The notes under the pieces: model-generated
Database searches by the model: none
What the model saw: the letters and a program-made list of their open reading frames with translations, nothing else
Told to the model about the DNA's origin: nothing
Program-made: the position numbers and the translations under genes
Part shown: positions 24,760 through 34,640 of the stretch, piece by piece
Layout of the letters: each line of letters begins with the position of its first letter
Position numbering within the stretch: the first letter of the stretch is position 1
Assembly: GCA_947652605.1 (NCBI GenBank)
Contig: OX393576.1
Coordinates: 47,840,966 to 47,904,965, forward strand
DNA from: Elmis aenea
Taxonomy: Eukaryota > Arthropoda > Insecta > Coleoptera > Elmidae
DNA: 64,000 bases
Reading direction: 5' to 3'

Positions 24760-25086
24760 ATGGATTTCTGCAGACTCCTTTTTCTAGCTCTCACTTCGTT
24801 TTCCCATTTTGTTTTTGGTCTACCTCTACTTCTTTTTTCCTCAAACTTCGTTTCCCATCCCATTTTTCGCACCTGCTCTTTGGCATGCGTAATAGATGTC
24901 CTAGCCATCTTAATTTGTTTGTCTGCATATCTTTCTTTATGTCATTTACTCCTAAGCTTTTCTGATTTTATTCTTGCTAACTTTATCAATTACTCCACAT
25001 CCTTCTATTCTTCTCAAAAATTTCATCTCCTCCGTCGGTATCCTTTGTTTTTGCTCTCTTGTTAATGCCCAAGTTTCTGGACTATA
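24760..25086 (-). pseudogene. C-terminal tail of a LINE ORF2, decayed
   Basis: Read on the minus strand from 25086: YSPETWALTREQKQR, then MKFLRRIEG, then after frameshifts KLRWLGHLLRM and EEKRSRGRPKTKWENEV. This is the standard order of the post-RT tail (YGxETW, MxxLRRIxG, LRWxGHxxRM, RGRPxxxW). At least one stop and two frame changes interrupt it. It is opposite in strand to the LINE just upstream. Confidence 0.75.
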
Positions 25087-25568
25087 AGTAAGAATTGCTA
25101 CGTACTTTTACTACTAGTTACTACTATTGTATTATTATATTATTGTATTATCATTCAGTAGACTTTAAATTTACCAAGATTACAAGTCCCATTATCTGAG
25201 ATAAATTATTAAAAAGTTACCTATAGTTCCACATACTATTTCTCTTAATGTTTGTAATTGTTTGTGACAAAACACTTTACATATCAAATTATAGCTGTTT
25301 TAATTTAAAAAAATAATTATATTCAATAAGAGATGCTGAAAATTAAGGTATTCAAATTAACTTTATATCATAAAAATATGCTGTAACGTTCATCTTATCG
25401 GCGTTTTTGATTACCTCAAACGGCCTTGGTCCACACTTTATCCAATAATCGAGACTAGTATAATCTCTTACCCCATCTTAATCTTATTTTGAAGCTTCTA
25501 ATCACAGCGAATTATTCCAGTTTACTGTTTAGTGCTGTCAACCAGTATTCCTGATATCGTCGTACAAT
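25087..25568. other. AT-rich stretch, nothing recognised
   Basis: No element end or coding-like block seen. Confidence 0.4.
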
Positions 25569-25571
25569 ATA

Positions 25572-26367
25572 CAGGGTGTTTCTGAACGATGTAGCATATT
25601 TTCTACTGGTGAATCTACATTGAAAAATAGGACGATTTAGCCCATCATGTCTTATAGAAAGTTGCATCGTTGCTAAGTTACAGCCCCATGAAGAGGGGAT
25701 GGAAAATTGTTGTTTTATTGATAAATCAAGAACGCTTTGACCTACAACATTTATATTTGGCACGTATTCTACAATAGGCAAGCGTGTTCTTATGCATAAG
25801 TTTGAGCGAAATCCCACCATAGGGGGCTACAATCGATAATAGCAGAGAAAAAACCTGCTGTATTTTTATTGTCGATCGTAATTTCAATTTTTTATTGTAA
25901 CAGTCGGATAGGTAGGTCTAAAATTTACATTTTTAGTAACTTAAAGTTTTTTGATAGGAGCCATCGTTAAGGAGAAAAACTCGATTTTATTAAAATATAA
26001 CTCTGAGATTTATTGAAAATATTTAACAAAAACTAGTTTACTGTGAATTAACAAACAAAACAAAATGTAGTCAGATGTCATATTTTCGTTTATTGTAACA
26101 ATCATTTTTAGTTGTATTAGTTATTTTTATGTTTTTTATTAGTTATTTATTATGTCCAGTTTTATTTGTATAAAACATGATTTTGTTAAATATTTTCAAT
26201 AACTCTCAGAGTTATATTTTAATAAAATCGAGTTTTTCATCCCCTCTTCATGGGGCTGTAACTTAGCAACGATGCAACTTTCTATAAGGCATGATGGGCT
26301 AAATCGTCCTAATTTTCAATGTAGATTGACCAGTAAAAATTATGCTACATCGTTCAGAAACACCCTG
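25572..26367. mobile_element. Palindromic CAGGGTGTTTC element, complete
   Basis: CAGGGTGTTTCTGAACGATG at the left returns inverted at 26348-26367. TA lies on both sides (25570-25571, 26368-26369). The arms match over 25572-25700 and 26240-26367. A further inner pair (25970-26030 with 26180-26245) shows that about 270 extra bases interrupt the left arm or were lost from the right. Arm sequence includes CCCCTCTTCATGGGGCTGTA. Non-coding. Confidence 0.83.
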
Positions 26368-27310
26368 TATAAACGTCTTTACACTATGATTAGAATTGAA
26401 AATAGATTAGCCCAGAAATTTTGATTGATCGTAATCAGTAAATAATTTTGGATAGGTTCTCTTTGTTGTGTTTTTTTTTTTCAAGTTATACGTCTCAGCT
26501 TTTTTTAATCTTGATAACAGACCGTGTTCTTCGCCTTTCTTATTTTCACAAGTATTTTAAGTGAAAGTCGTTAATCATCCATTCTGAATTAATTTTCTGG
26601 CAAATTCTCTTTATATAGCTATTTTATCATAATTAATTAGTCAAAGCTATTTTAATAATTAAAATTAAAGCGGCGTTAAACAAAACATCCGATAAGAACA
26701 CAAGTATTATTTAAAAAAGTATAATAAGGCTGAGTTACAAATTAAACTCCATGATCAAACGTCAGAAAGCTTTACAGTAATAAAATATCTTAGACAGGCT
26801 TGTTTAATTTTACCAACGCTGTTTAAGACATACTTAAATAAAGGTCTGAGAGACTGGTGGCACAAGTGCGAAGAATGGGCATCCAAATAAAAAATGATAC
26901 AACGCTCTATACCCTCCACTTTGCCAACGGTCAGATAGTAACAGCTTAAGACAAAGAAAACCCAGAATACTTGACGAGAAAATTTATCGATCGATATAAC
27001 AAACGGGTCTAGGAACATTCTTCGCCCACAATTTTTTGCCCACAATTCTTCGCCTCCACAATTCTTCGGCCACATTTCTTCGCCGCCACAATTTTTCGCC
27101 GCATACAAGCATATCACAAAATTTATTTGTAAATGTGATTGTTTTTATTTATAACGTAATTTTTACATTATATTTTACATTAGCCTAAAGTATTTTTTGT
27201 ATATTAATACTTCTTCTTTTAATATTGTTTAAAAATTGTTACATAAATAGCGTATGTTATGATTTTTAATCTTGTTTATGTTATTATAGTCTGGATAGAA
27301 ATTAAATTTA

Positions 27311-27330
27311 CCTAACCTGACCTAACCTAT
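27311..27330 (+). repeat. Short CCTAACCT run resembling insect telomere motif
   Basis: CCTAACCTGACCTAACCTAT lies in the loop of the foldback. It resembles the insect telomeric unit TTAGG on the other strand but is far too short and irregular to be a telomere. Confidence 0.4.
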
Positions 27331-27412
27331 CTAAATGTAAAATAATCTGTAAAAATTAGGTCATAAATGAAAACAATCACATTTACAAATAAAATTTGTA
27401 AAATGCTTGTAT

Positions 27413-27620
27413 GCGGCGAAAAATTGTGGCGGCGAAGAATTGTGGCGGCGAAGAATTGTGGCGGCGAAGAATTGTGGCGGCGAAGAATTGTGGCGGCGAA
27501 GAATTGTGGCGGCGAAGAATTGTGGCGGCGAAGAATTGTGGCGGCGAAGAATTGTGGCGGCGAAGAATTGTGGCGGCGAAGAATTGTGGTGGCGAAGAAT
27601 TGTGGCGGCGAAGAATTGTG
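27413..27620 (+). repeat. 16-bp minisatellite, 13 units in phase
   Basis: The unit is GCGGCGAAGAATTGTG. Thirteen consecutive copies run in exact 16-base register from 27413 to 27620; one has A for G and one has T for C. Degenerate units with GGGCGAACAATTGTGGA spacing continue to 27712. Because 16 is not a multiple of 3, all three frames of a strand give the same 16-residue cycle (GGEELWRRRIVAAKNC on the plus strand), which explains several overlapping long open frames. Confidence 0.95.
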
Positions 27621-28345
27621 TAGGTGTAGGCGAAGAATTGTGGGCGAACAATTGTGGAGGCGAAGAATTGTGGGCGAACAATTGTGGAGGCGAAGAATTG
27701 TGGACGAAGAATGTTCCGGACACGATAACAAACACGGGCTGTTGATAAATATGAACAAAACAGAATACCTATGTGCTGGTGGCAAAAGAAAGATCCTGCC
27801 TTAAATAACGAAATAAGGATAAACTGCAGCGAAGACTATTTACAATTAGGCACAAAAATTGATCAGAGTGGGCAGACAGAGCGAAAAATAAAACTCCGAT
27901 CAGCGCAGAATAAGAAAGTGATTTAAATTCTATGCTGTGTGCTGTGTGGTCAAGAAATACATCTGAACAAAGAAGTCGGGAGCTCCACAACAGCATTTTT
28001 AAAAGAACTGTGGATGCAAAAATTGGCAATTTAATTAGTAAAATGTTGCAAAGAAGACTGAATACAACAGAAATGGATTTTTAGAAAAGGTCGGCAGGTA
28101 CATTACTATGTGACACAATACCTAATACACGAATAAGAAAAATATTGAATGTCAAAAAACGCCTCAACACGCACAAAACATGAAAGAACATTCAATCCCA
28201 AAACAAATAATGCAGTGGGTACCTCATGAAAGCAAAAAATACGAAATATTACATGGATATACGGCTACAAGAAGGCTATGCCAAAAGGAAACATAGACCA
28301 GGAGAATGGAAAGAATATAATCAAGTTCTAAAATTATAATGCAGG

Positions 28346-30361
28346 AATATGGGATTTTCTCCATCTTCAAGAATGTTCAATTTTCAACTGTTTTTCAACT
28401 ATTTAGCACATATTCTTATATCTCGAAAAACTAATTAATTCACGAGAAACACATATGTTAAGTGTAATAATCTTGTAACTTAATAAACCAAATGTATAAA
28501 AGACAATAATCTACCGATTGATCGATCAATTGGAAATCGACCGATTAACGGGAAATCGGTATTCGGTCATCGGTCAATTTCTTTACCGTACCATCCCTTT
28601 TACTACCTTCACGGAGTTTTCTAAACTTTCCCAAACTACCATATGTTCAGAATCACCAAATGTTAAATGCGAGACCACTGCTACGAGGCAAACAAGACAA
28701 CACAAGATGCTATCCCGTTGTTGTTTGCGAAGTGCTGTAAGGGAATTTTACAGCTAAAGCATTTTCAACGTATGTATTATTCAGATGCAAAAGTGCGTAG
28801 ATTGGTAAAAGTTAAACTAAGAAATGCAGATGTTCCTGCTATCTGACTGCATAAAGCAAATTCATATGCTCCATTTCAATACGACTCTTGCAATAAATTG
28901 AAAACTATTAGAAAACGCTAGGATCAGCAATGATAAATAATTCATTTAAAGTCGCTTTACATTTTGCGCAACGTATCCTGCAAAATCCCCTAAAACGTAA
29001 AAAAACATGTGTAAGCCAGAAATATAAAAGAAGCTTTTGAAAATTATTAAAACCACGTATAAAATCTTTTAAAACGTAAATCGATAACGTCTTTATGTTA
29101 TCAAATTTATGTTCAATAACATTTTTCATAATATGCCTCGCTAGGAGTGGTTTATTACTTTTATCGTTTTTTTTTATTTGCCACGATTTTGTAGGAGGTT
29201 TTTTTTAAACTATTTATTGGAAAAAAAGTTGGTGTTACCAATAAATTTATGAGTTATCGCTGACGGCCTAACAGGCACTCATGAAAATAAAATAAAAACA
29301 CTTCAGTAACTTATTTATATCAAGAAACACTAAACTTAAACCTGAAATCTAGTAAAAGTACCGCTTTAGAAAACGAACAGAAATATACTTTAAATATAGA
29401 TTGTTTTTTAAATCTTCCATTAGAAAATACAGTTTTAAAGGGAACGGCGAACTAAGCACGTAATTCCAGTTTTGAAATACATCTGTTTCAATAAATTTGT
29501 CACTGTCATTTCTTGCATCTAGCAAAGTTTTTAATACCCTTAAAACTTACTATTAATATCCTTTGATGTATTTTATATTAAAATTCTTTTAGAGTTACAG
29601 AATGTTGCTTATTATGTATTCAAAACGGCATTAGTAAATGTTCTATAAATAACTCAAATTTTAAAAGTAGTCTAGCATTCAAGTATAAAATTGTTCATTG
29701 TTATTTTTCAGAAATATTTTGTGCCTTTCTGTGATACAATTATTTAAAAAATGTTGCAAATTCGTGCAATAAAATCATTATTACACATACATATCAATAG
29801 TGTTTGCATTTCGTTTTAATGTAAGTGAATATTGGCTACTACACTTATTTAAATTTTTGTAAGAATTCTTTACGTATCACGTAATCAATAATAATGTTAA
29901 TTTTACATACACCTAGGTAGGTAAAAACAAACGATTATTTTATAAATATCTTTATTAGATGGTATAACCTTTTAGTTATATTCTCTGAAAATTTCTATAA
30001 AACATTCCAAAAATTGGCGAAATCACAGCTAGTTAAGCTCACTCTGGCGCAGGTATAAAACTGTCGTTATACCGTAAATCTCACCTATAAAACGCTCAAA
30101 CTCAAATTCACATTTGCCCGCTAAAACGGGAGTGCGTCATATACTTGCGGACTCCAAAATACACCATTTTCAGTACTAAATAAGCCCACGTACAGCTGTG
30201 AGACATTGTTGCAAGACACATAGTACTCTTGGCAACAGTGCTGCGTGACCGCGTCCCAGAGTTTTCTCAAAATGGTATTTCTAAAAACGGTAAGCATTAT
30301 ATTTCAGAAACAGATTGACCGATTAACATAAGATTTGATACAGCGAATCTTAAAACAATTG
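28346..30361. other. AT-rich stretch with a short ATCGGT-rich patch
   Basis: At 28511-28580 the words GATCGATCAATT, ATCGACCGATT and ATCGGTCAT cluster. They resemble the self-complementary arrays of the hAT-like elements, but no CAGGG ends were found. Nothing else was recognised. Confidence 0.4.
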
Positions 30362-30608
30362 CCGTATTTTACGGACTATAAGACGCTACGGAGTATAAGA
30401 CACACCTTAATTTTTAAGCAATTTTTTAAAAAAATATCGTTTTTACCAGTTTTATTATTGAATCGAATCTATGGCCATTTTTAAGACTGGCGGGAATTTT
30501 AAATCAAACACTGGACATTTTTATATTAATTTCGAGTATAAGAAGCACCTGAACTATGGAGGCAATTTTTCGAAGAAAAAAGTGCGTCTTATAGTCCGTA
30601 AAATACGG
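30362..30608. mobile_element. Small element with CCGTATTTTACGGACTATAAGACGC inverted repeats
   Basis: The 25-base left end returns inverted at 30584-30608. Terminal sequence of this kind (TTTTxCGGACTATAAGxCGC) recurs, as I recall, in non-autonomous DNA elements of other animals. No target duplication could be fixed because the next element begins only four bases further on. No transposase. Confidence 0.7.
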
Positions 30609-31182
30609 TATACAGGGAGGTGCTTTTTTCGATGCTCACCATTGCTATCTTGGAAACGGTAAGAGATACAAGGTCGGTTAAATTAGAGAAAAGTTGCACA
30701 TTTTTATGGCGATTGAGAATCTGAAAAGCAATCCTGGATGTTTTGATTCGTTTTTGATTTATTACAAAAAAACTGAAAATTGTGATTTTAGAAAAATATT
30801 ATAATCTTCCCTATCATAGACGCTATTTCATTTAAACTTAATCACTTTATGTTTTTGACCGTCCTGGGTTTGATGACGTCAACAGAAATTTTCTAAGCCT
30901 TCTAGATTTCAAGTTGCGATAGTCAACTTTTTTATTTCTTATGGCCGCCATATTGGATTTTCACACCATCAGACAGACAAAAAAATTAGCTTTTCAGATT
31001 GGTAACCAACATACCATTTTTCTTTCAAAAAACTGGTTGAAATTTTAAAATTTGTGTAAATAATTCATAAAATCGAGAATGCTCTGAAAAACAATTGAAA
31101 CTATGATATAAATAAAAGTTACAGAAAATTGTATTGGTCTAATGATAACGAAATTAAGATTGTTGGAAACATATTTAGAAAA

Positions 31183-31550
31183 TATGTTAGGCGAATTGCC
31201 ATTATTAACAATTCAAAATCTTCAGTACTTTCAGCAAGAAGGAGCTGGTCTTCACAACGCCCGCATTGTAAAAGGATATTAATTTAGATGTACGCTTTCA
31301 AAATTCATGACTTGGTACGTTTGGTCCTGTTCATTGGCCTCCGCGATCGCTATGTTTAACGCCTATGTATTACTTTTACATTGATGTTGTTTATGCAACC
31401 CTAACGGAAAATATTGAACTTCTTCGCCGTAAAATCAAAAATGCTGTCGACTCTATTTCGAGACTATCCTAAAGGCAGTGGACGAAATGAATTTGAGGAC
31501 TAACCACTACATCATACATAACGGCGCGCACTTTAAACAATTTAAATAAT
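31183..31550 (+). pseudogene. Insect IS630/Tc1-type transposase, C-terminal DDE part
   Basis: Frame one reads MLGELPLLTIQNLQYFQQ followed by EGAGLHNARIVK, the FQQDGAxxH block; the expected catalytic Asp is Glu here. A frame change gives LGTFGPVHWPPRS and then LTPMYYF, where the family has PRSPDLTPLDYF; both acidic positions are altered. VYATLTENIELLRRKI follows, and another shift gives IIHNGAHFKQFK and a stop. It is therefore the C-terminal half of the protein type whose N-terminal half is at 22379. Dead by stops, frameshifts and lost catalytic residues. Confidence 0.75.
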
Positions 31551-31675
31551 TATTTATCTGGTGTTTTAAATTTATTGTCATTTCGTTATTTTATTAGACC
31601 TATAAAATGTTGTGTCACTTTTATTTATATTATAATTTCAATTGTTTTTCAGAACATTCACGATTTTATAGATTA

Positions 31676-32067
31676 CTAGGCGATTTACCCGGCGTTGCAC
31701 GGGTGATAACAATTCTCTTTTATCAATCGCAGACTACTCGCGCTCCGCGCTCGCACCCGGCGGACGTTTCCGGTCGTTCCCGGGCATTTCCGGCCGTTAT
31801 TTATACGGCGTTTGATCCGTTGGGTCCTAAATAGTAACTGTGCAAAATTTGGTCAAACTACTCGCGCTCCGCGCTCGCACCCGGCGGACGTTTCCGGTCG
31901 TTCCCGGGCATTTCCGGCCGTTATTTATACGGCGTTTGATCCGTTGGGTCCTAAATAGTAACTGTGCAAAATTTGGTCCCGATCGGTCAACGGACCTAGG
32001 ATTCTATAGCGAACAAACAAACACACAAACACACAAACAAACAAACAAGCTCTTTTATATATATAGA
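31676..32067 (-). mobile_element. Non-autonomous Helitron
   Basis: On the minus strand the element starts TCTATATATATAAAAGAGC and ends CTAG, inserted between A and T (A|TC...CTAG|T). Twelve bases before the end is a GC-rich hairpin, CCCGTGCAACGCCGGG (31688-31703). These are the Helitron hallmarks. The interior holds two tandem copies of a 124-base unit and an AACAAACACACA-type simple repeat. No Rep/helicase frame. It inserted beside the right arm of the surrounding palindrome. Confidence 0.88.
31733..31980 (+). repeat. 124-bp tandem duplication inside the Helitron
   Basis: ACTACTCGCGCTCCGCGCTC starts at 31733 and again at 31857. The copies are essentially identical through AACTGTGCAAAATTTGGTC. 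The unit is strikingly GC-rich for this window, which indicates a recent internal duplication. Confidence 0.92.
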
Positions 32068-32689
32068 TTTATACAAATTTTCAAATTTCAACCAGTTTTT
32101 TAAAAGAAAAAAGGTATGTTGGTTACCAATCTGAAAAGCAAATTTTTTTGTCTGTCTGATGGTGTGAAAATCCAATATGGCGGCCATAAGAAATAAAAAA
32201 GTTGACTATCGCAACTTGAAATCTAGAAGGCTTAGAAAATTTCTGTTGACGTCATCAAACCCAGGACGGTCAAAAACATAAAGTGACCAAGTTTAAATGA
32301 AATAGCGTCTATGATAGGGAAGATAATAATATTTTTCTAAAATCACAATTTTCAGTTTTTTTGTAATAAATCAAAAACGAATCAAAATATCCAGGATTGC
32401 TTTTCAGATTCTTAATCGCCATAAAAATGTGCAACTTTTCTCTAATTTAACCGACCTTGTATCTCTTACCGTTTCCAAGATAGCAATGGTGAGCATCGAA
32501 AAAAGCACCACCCTGTCTAGTCTTTGTTATTGGACTTTTCTTTTAAACGTCGTTGTTCATTTTTTATAAATTAAAGAAGATCAAATTTGTAGTCATAAAC
32601 CCCCAAATTTACATTAAAATGTCCAGCATTTTGCAAAAATATTGGAAAAATATTAATCAGCTACGTCTACTATAAATCTTTAAAAAACA

Positions 32690-32940
32690 TGCATTTTAGA
32701 GAAAAACAAAAGATGATATGATGGTTTTAGAAAAACCGTCGAACGGAAGTGACTACCACACGTTTACTTGTGAAAAAAAAATTCAATAGAGAAAAGTATG
32801 ACCTTTAATTTGTATACAATGATTTTTAAATCAAAAAATAATTTTTACCTAAATTTTATGGAGGTATGGTAGCCCCTTAAGATAATTATTTCTCACCCCT
32901 AGTAGTTACCAAAATACCAATACAAATTTGCACCCTGTAC
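32690..32940. mobile_element. Remnant with a CACCCTGTA end
   Basis: ATGATGGTTTTAGAAAAACC near 32715 resembles the arm block of the foldback at 2997-4292 (GATGATGGTTTTAAAAAAACG). A right end TGCACCCTGTA lies at 32932-32942. No matching left end was found, so it is a truncated relative. Confidence 0.45.
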
Positions 32941-33699
32941 GCATGTAACATACATACAATTTTTATTCACAGTATTTTCATCCGTTTAAATAACTTGGTA
33001 AATATTTATCTCATCACCTCATCAGTATCCTTGCATTTCGTACGAACTGAAATAAGAAACTGTATCGAATTCGGAGCACAATTTCAGCGACAATGAATTT
33101 TATATTATCACACGATAAGCACTTTTATTATTTGGGTCAACAGCACTCAGTTCAGCTTTCGTATGCAAGGGAGGATATATGTACATTTTACATTTTTCAA
33201 TGAACAGCTCCTTTAAAAAATTTCATTCGTTGGCAATAGTGTTTGTGTAATAATAGTGATCGTCAAACGTCCAACGAAATTACCTAATTTTAATAGCACT
33301 AAAATCTTTTGTTTGCATTAAATCACAAAACACAAAAAAAGTGATTTAAAATTTTAATTGCAAAAGTTAATTCAGTTAAAAAAGTTGAAAACCGCAGTAT
33401 ATAACTAATTCAATTTTTTTAAATAATTGTAAACCACATTGCTTTAAACCCAGCAATCATCTTTTGTTATTCAGGATTAAATGCTGACGAAGTCGCGCGC
33501 TTATACAATTTACACTTTTTCGTGATATACCTACAAAAAAATATGCGATATTTATGTACCTAATTAGTTTTTACAGAAGTCATCCGGTATTTATCATACG
33601 CTATTTTTATCTTTTTTTGCATACTTTGCACATAATAGATTTTTTCTGTTAGTAATTTGACCAAAATAACTGAAATTAAAAACAAAAATAAATTAAATA

Positions 33700-34060
33700 A
33701 TGATAATTCTCCTTCTCTTTTTCTTTTCTTTTTTTTCCCTCTTCTTCTTTTTCTTCTTCACTTCGAGGACTAGGCACATTAACTGTTTCGCCTTTTTGAT
33801 ACATCATAGTTGTTCCCATGTCTTCACCTTTTCTAACTTCTGGTTTATACTGTCTTAACGTAAAGGGTTATCTTCACTGTTCTATTCCATTCTGATCTTT
33901 ATATTTCTCTTGGTATTCTTTTATTTTCTCTCTTGAATTATAAATTTCTAGCCCTTCTTATATGGTTATTTCTGGAACATCTTTTAATTATTCTTCTTTA
34001 GAAATCGATTTTCTCTTGTTTGCATCTTATTCATATCCCCCCCTTGTGTGAAGGTTCAAG
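33700..34060 (-). pseudogene. Charged coding-like tail of an unidentified retroelement or gene
   Basis: On the minus strand, frames with stops read SREKIKEYQEKYKDQNGIEQ, then KPEVRKGEDMGTTMMYQKGE, then a Glu/Lys-rich end. The RKGE...YQKGE spacing faintly recalls the C-terminus of retroelement integrases, but no catalytic motif is present. The downstream plus-strand polypyrimidine tract simply encodes the Glu/Lys run. Identity unknown. Confidence 0.3.
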
Positions 34061-34181
34061 TTTCGTCGTACATCAACAGACGTGTAGGGTGTAGCCATTG
34101 TTTTATACAAATTGTTTAAACGCAAACACAGACTTTACCAGTTGTTAAACGAATTGAGATTTGTGTATGGGCTGTAACAAA

Positions 34182-34640
34182 TAATAGTTATTTATGTATC
34201 AAGGTCAAAAAGTGTAACTTTTTCGGCCGCGATTGGTTTGCTGGCCGAGACGTAGTCGAGGCCAGCAAACAGGCAAGGCCGAAAAAGTACGTTTTGGCCG
34301 AGGTGCATATTACATTTTTTGTGCGATAGAATTAAAAACAATTTAAATTTTTAGTAATTTTCAAAATTATAGGTTAGAAACTACGTGACATTCTGTCACT
34401 GACAGATGACGGCGTATGTACTGCATTACCGGCCCTCTCCTTAGCAACGGCCGTAAAAGTTACTTTTTCGGCCGTTGCTAAGGGTAACGGCCTGAAAAGT
34501 TACTTTTTCGGCCGTTGCTAAGGGTAACGGCCTGAAAAGTAACTTTTACGGCCGTTGCTAAGGATAGGGCCGGTAATGCAGTACTTTATGGTTGCTAACG
34601 CGTCCGTCAAACAGCTGTTTCTAGTACGATCGCACAAAAA
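34182..34640 (+). mobile_element. GGCC hairpin element, copy 2 (with extra 40-bp unit)
   Basis: Starts TAATAGTTATTTATG and ends CGATCGCACAAAAA, like copies 1 and 4, but is 40 bases longer. The difference is one additional tandem unit, TTACTTTTTCGGCCGTTGCT followed by AAGGGTAACGGCCTGAAAAG. TTTGCTGGCC and GGCCAGCAAA flank a 13-base loop in part L. Non-coding. Confidence 0.82.

Larger units (their letters stand above)
27012..27717. mobile_element. Foldback element built on a 16-bp minisatellite
   Basis: Outer ends GGAACATTCTTCG (27012-27024) and CGAAGAATGTTCC (27705-27717) are exact inverse complements. Inside lie oppositely oriented arrays of a 16-bp unit (about five degenerate units at 27025-27100, about eighteen at 27413-27712), then a unique inverted pair containing CAATCACATTTACAAATAAA. 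The flanks carry a related direct repeat, ATAACAAACGGGTCT (26996-27010) against ATAACAAACACGGGCTG (27723-27739). The element interrupts the LINE at 26727-28345. Confidence 0.75.
26727..28345 (+). pseudogene. LINE reverse transcriptase fragment, split by a foldback
   Basis: Plus-strand segments in drifting frames match part of a LINE ORF2: LPTLFKTYLNKGL (near 26810-26850, the block after QGxxxSP), the region of the FADD box near 26920 (the acidic pair is lost), and after 27717 LLINMNKTEYLCAGG (the usual LxxNxxKTExL block). QRRLNTTEMDF (about 28045-28080) and a C-terminal stretch ending near 28345 follow. The break at 27012-27717 falls between AYNKW-like and LLINMNKTE sequence. Many stops; non-functional. 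Confidence 0.7.
30613..32515. mobile_element. Palindromic CAGGG element with transposase relic and nested Helitron
   Basis: The left end is CAGGGAGGTGCTTTTTTCG, the right end its inverse (CACCACCCTG, 32506-32515). TA precedes it at 30611-30612; the right flank is TC, probably mutated. Arms of about 460 bases (30613-31080 and 32070-32515) match closely and carry box A (GAGATACAAGGTCGGTTAAA) and box B (CTTATGGCCGCCATATTGG). Between the arms lie about 600 bases with a dead transposase and the Helitron. Confidence 0.85.

Noticed and set aside
27311..27330. Interstitial telomere
   Set aside because: Only a few irregular CCTAACCT words inside a foldback loop; no TTAGG array.
27413..27712. CRISPR array
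   Set aside because: The units are directly contiguous with no unique spacers, and the DNA is from an animal nuclear genome.
27367..27804. Repeat-rich proteins of 112-152 residues on both strands
   Set aside because: They are the unavoidable translation of a 16-bp minisatellite in every frame; there is no independent sign of coding.
34605..34630. GGCC family as a Helitron ending at CTAG after the AAACAGCTGTTT hairpin
   Set aside because: The copies stay alike for a further 15 bases past CTAG, and the other end does not start with TC.
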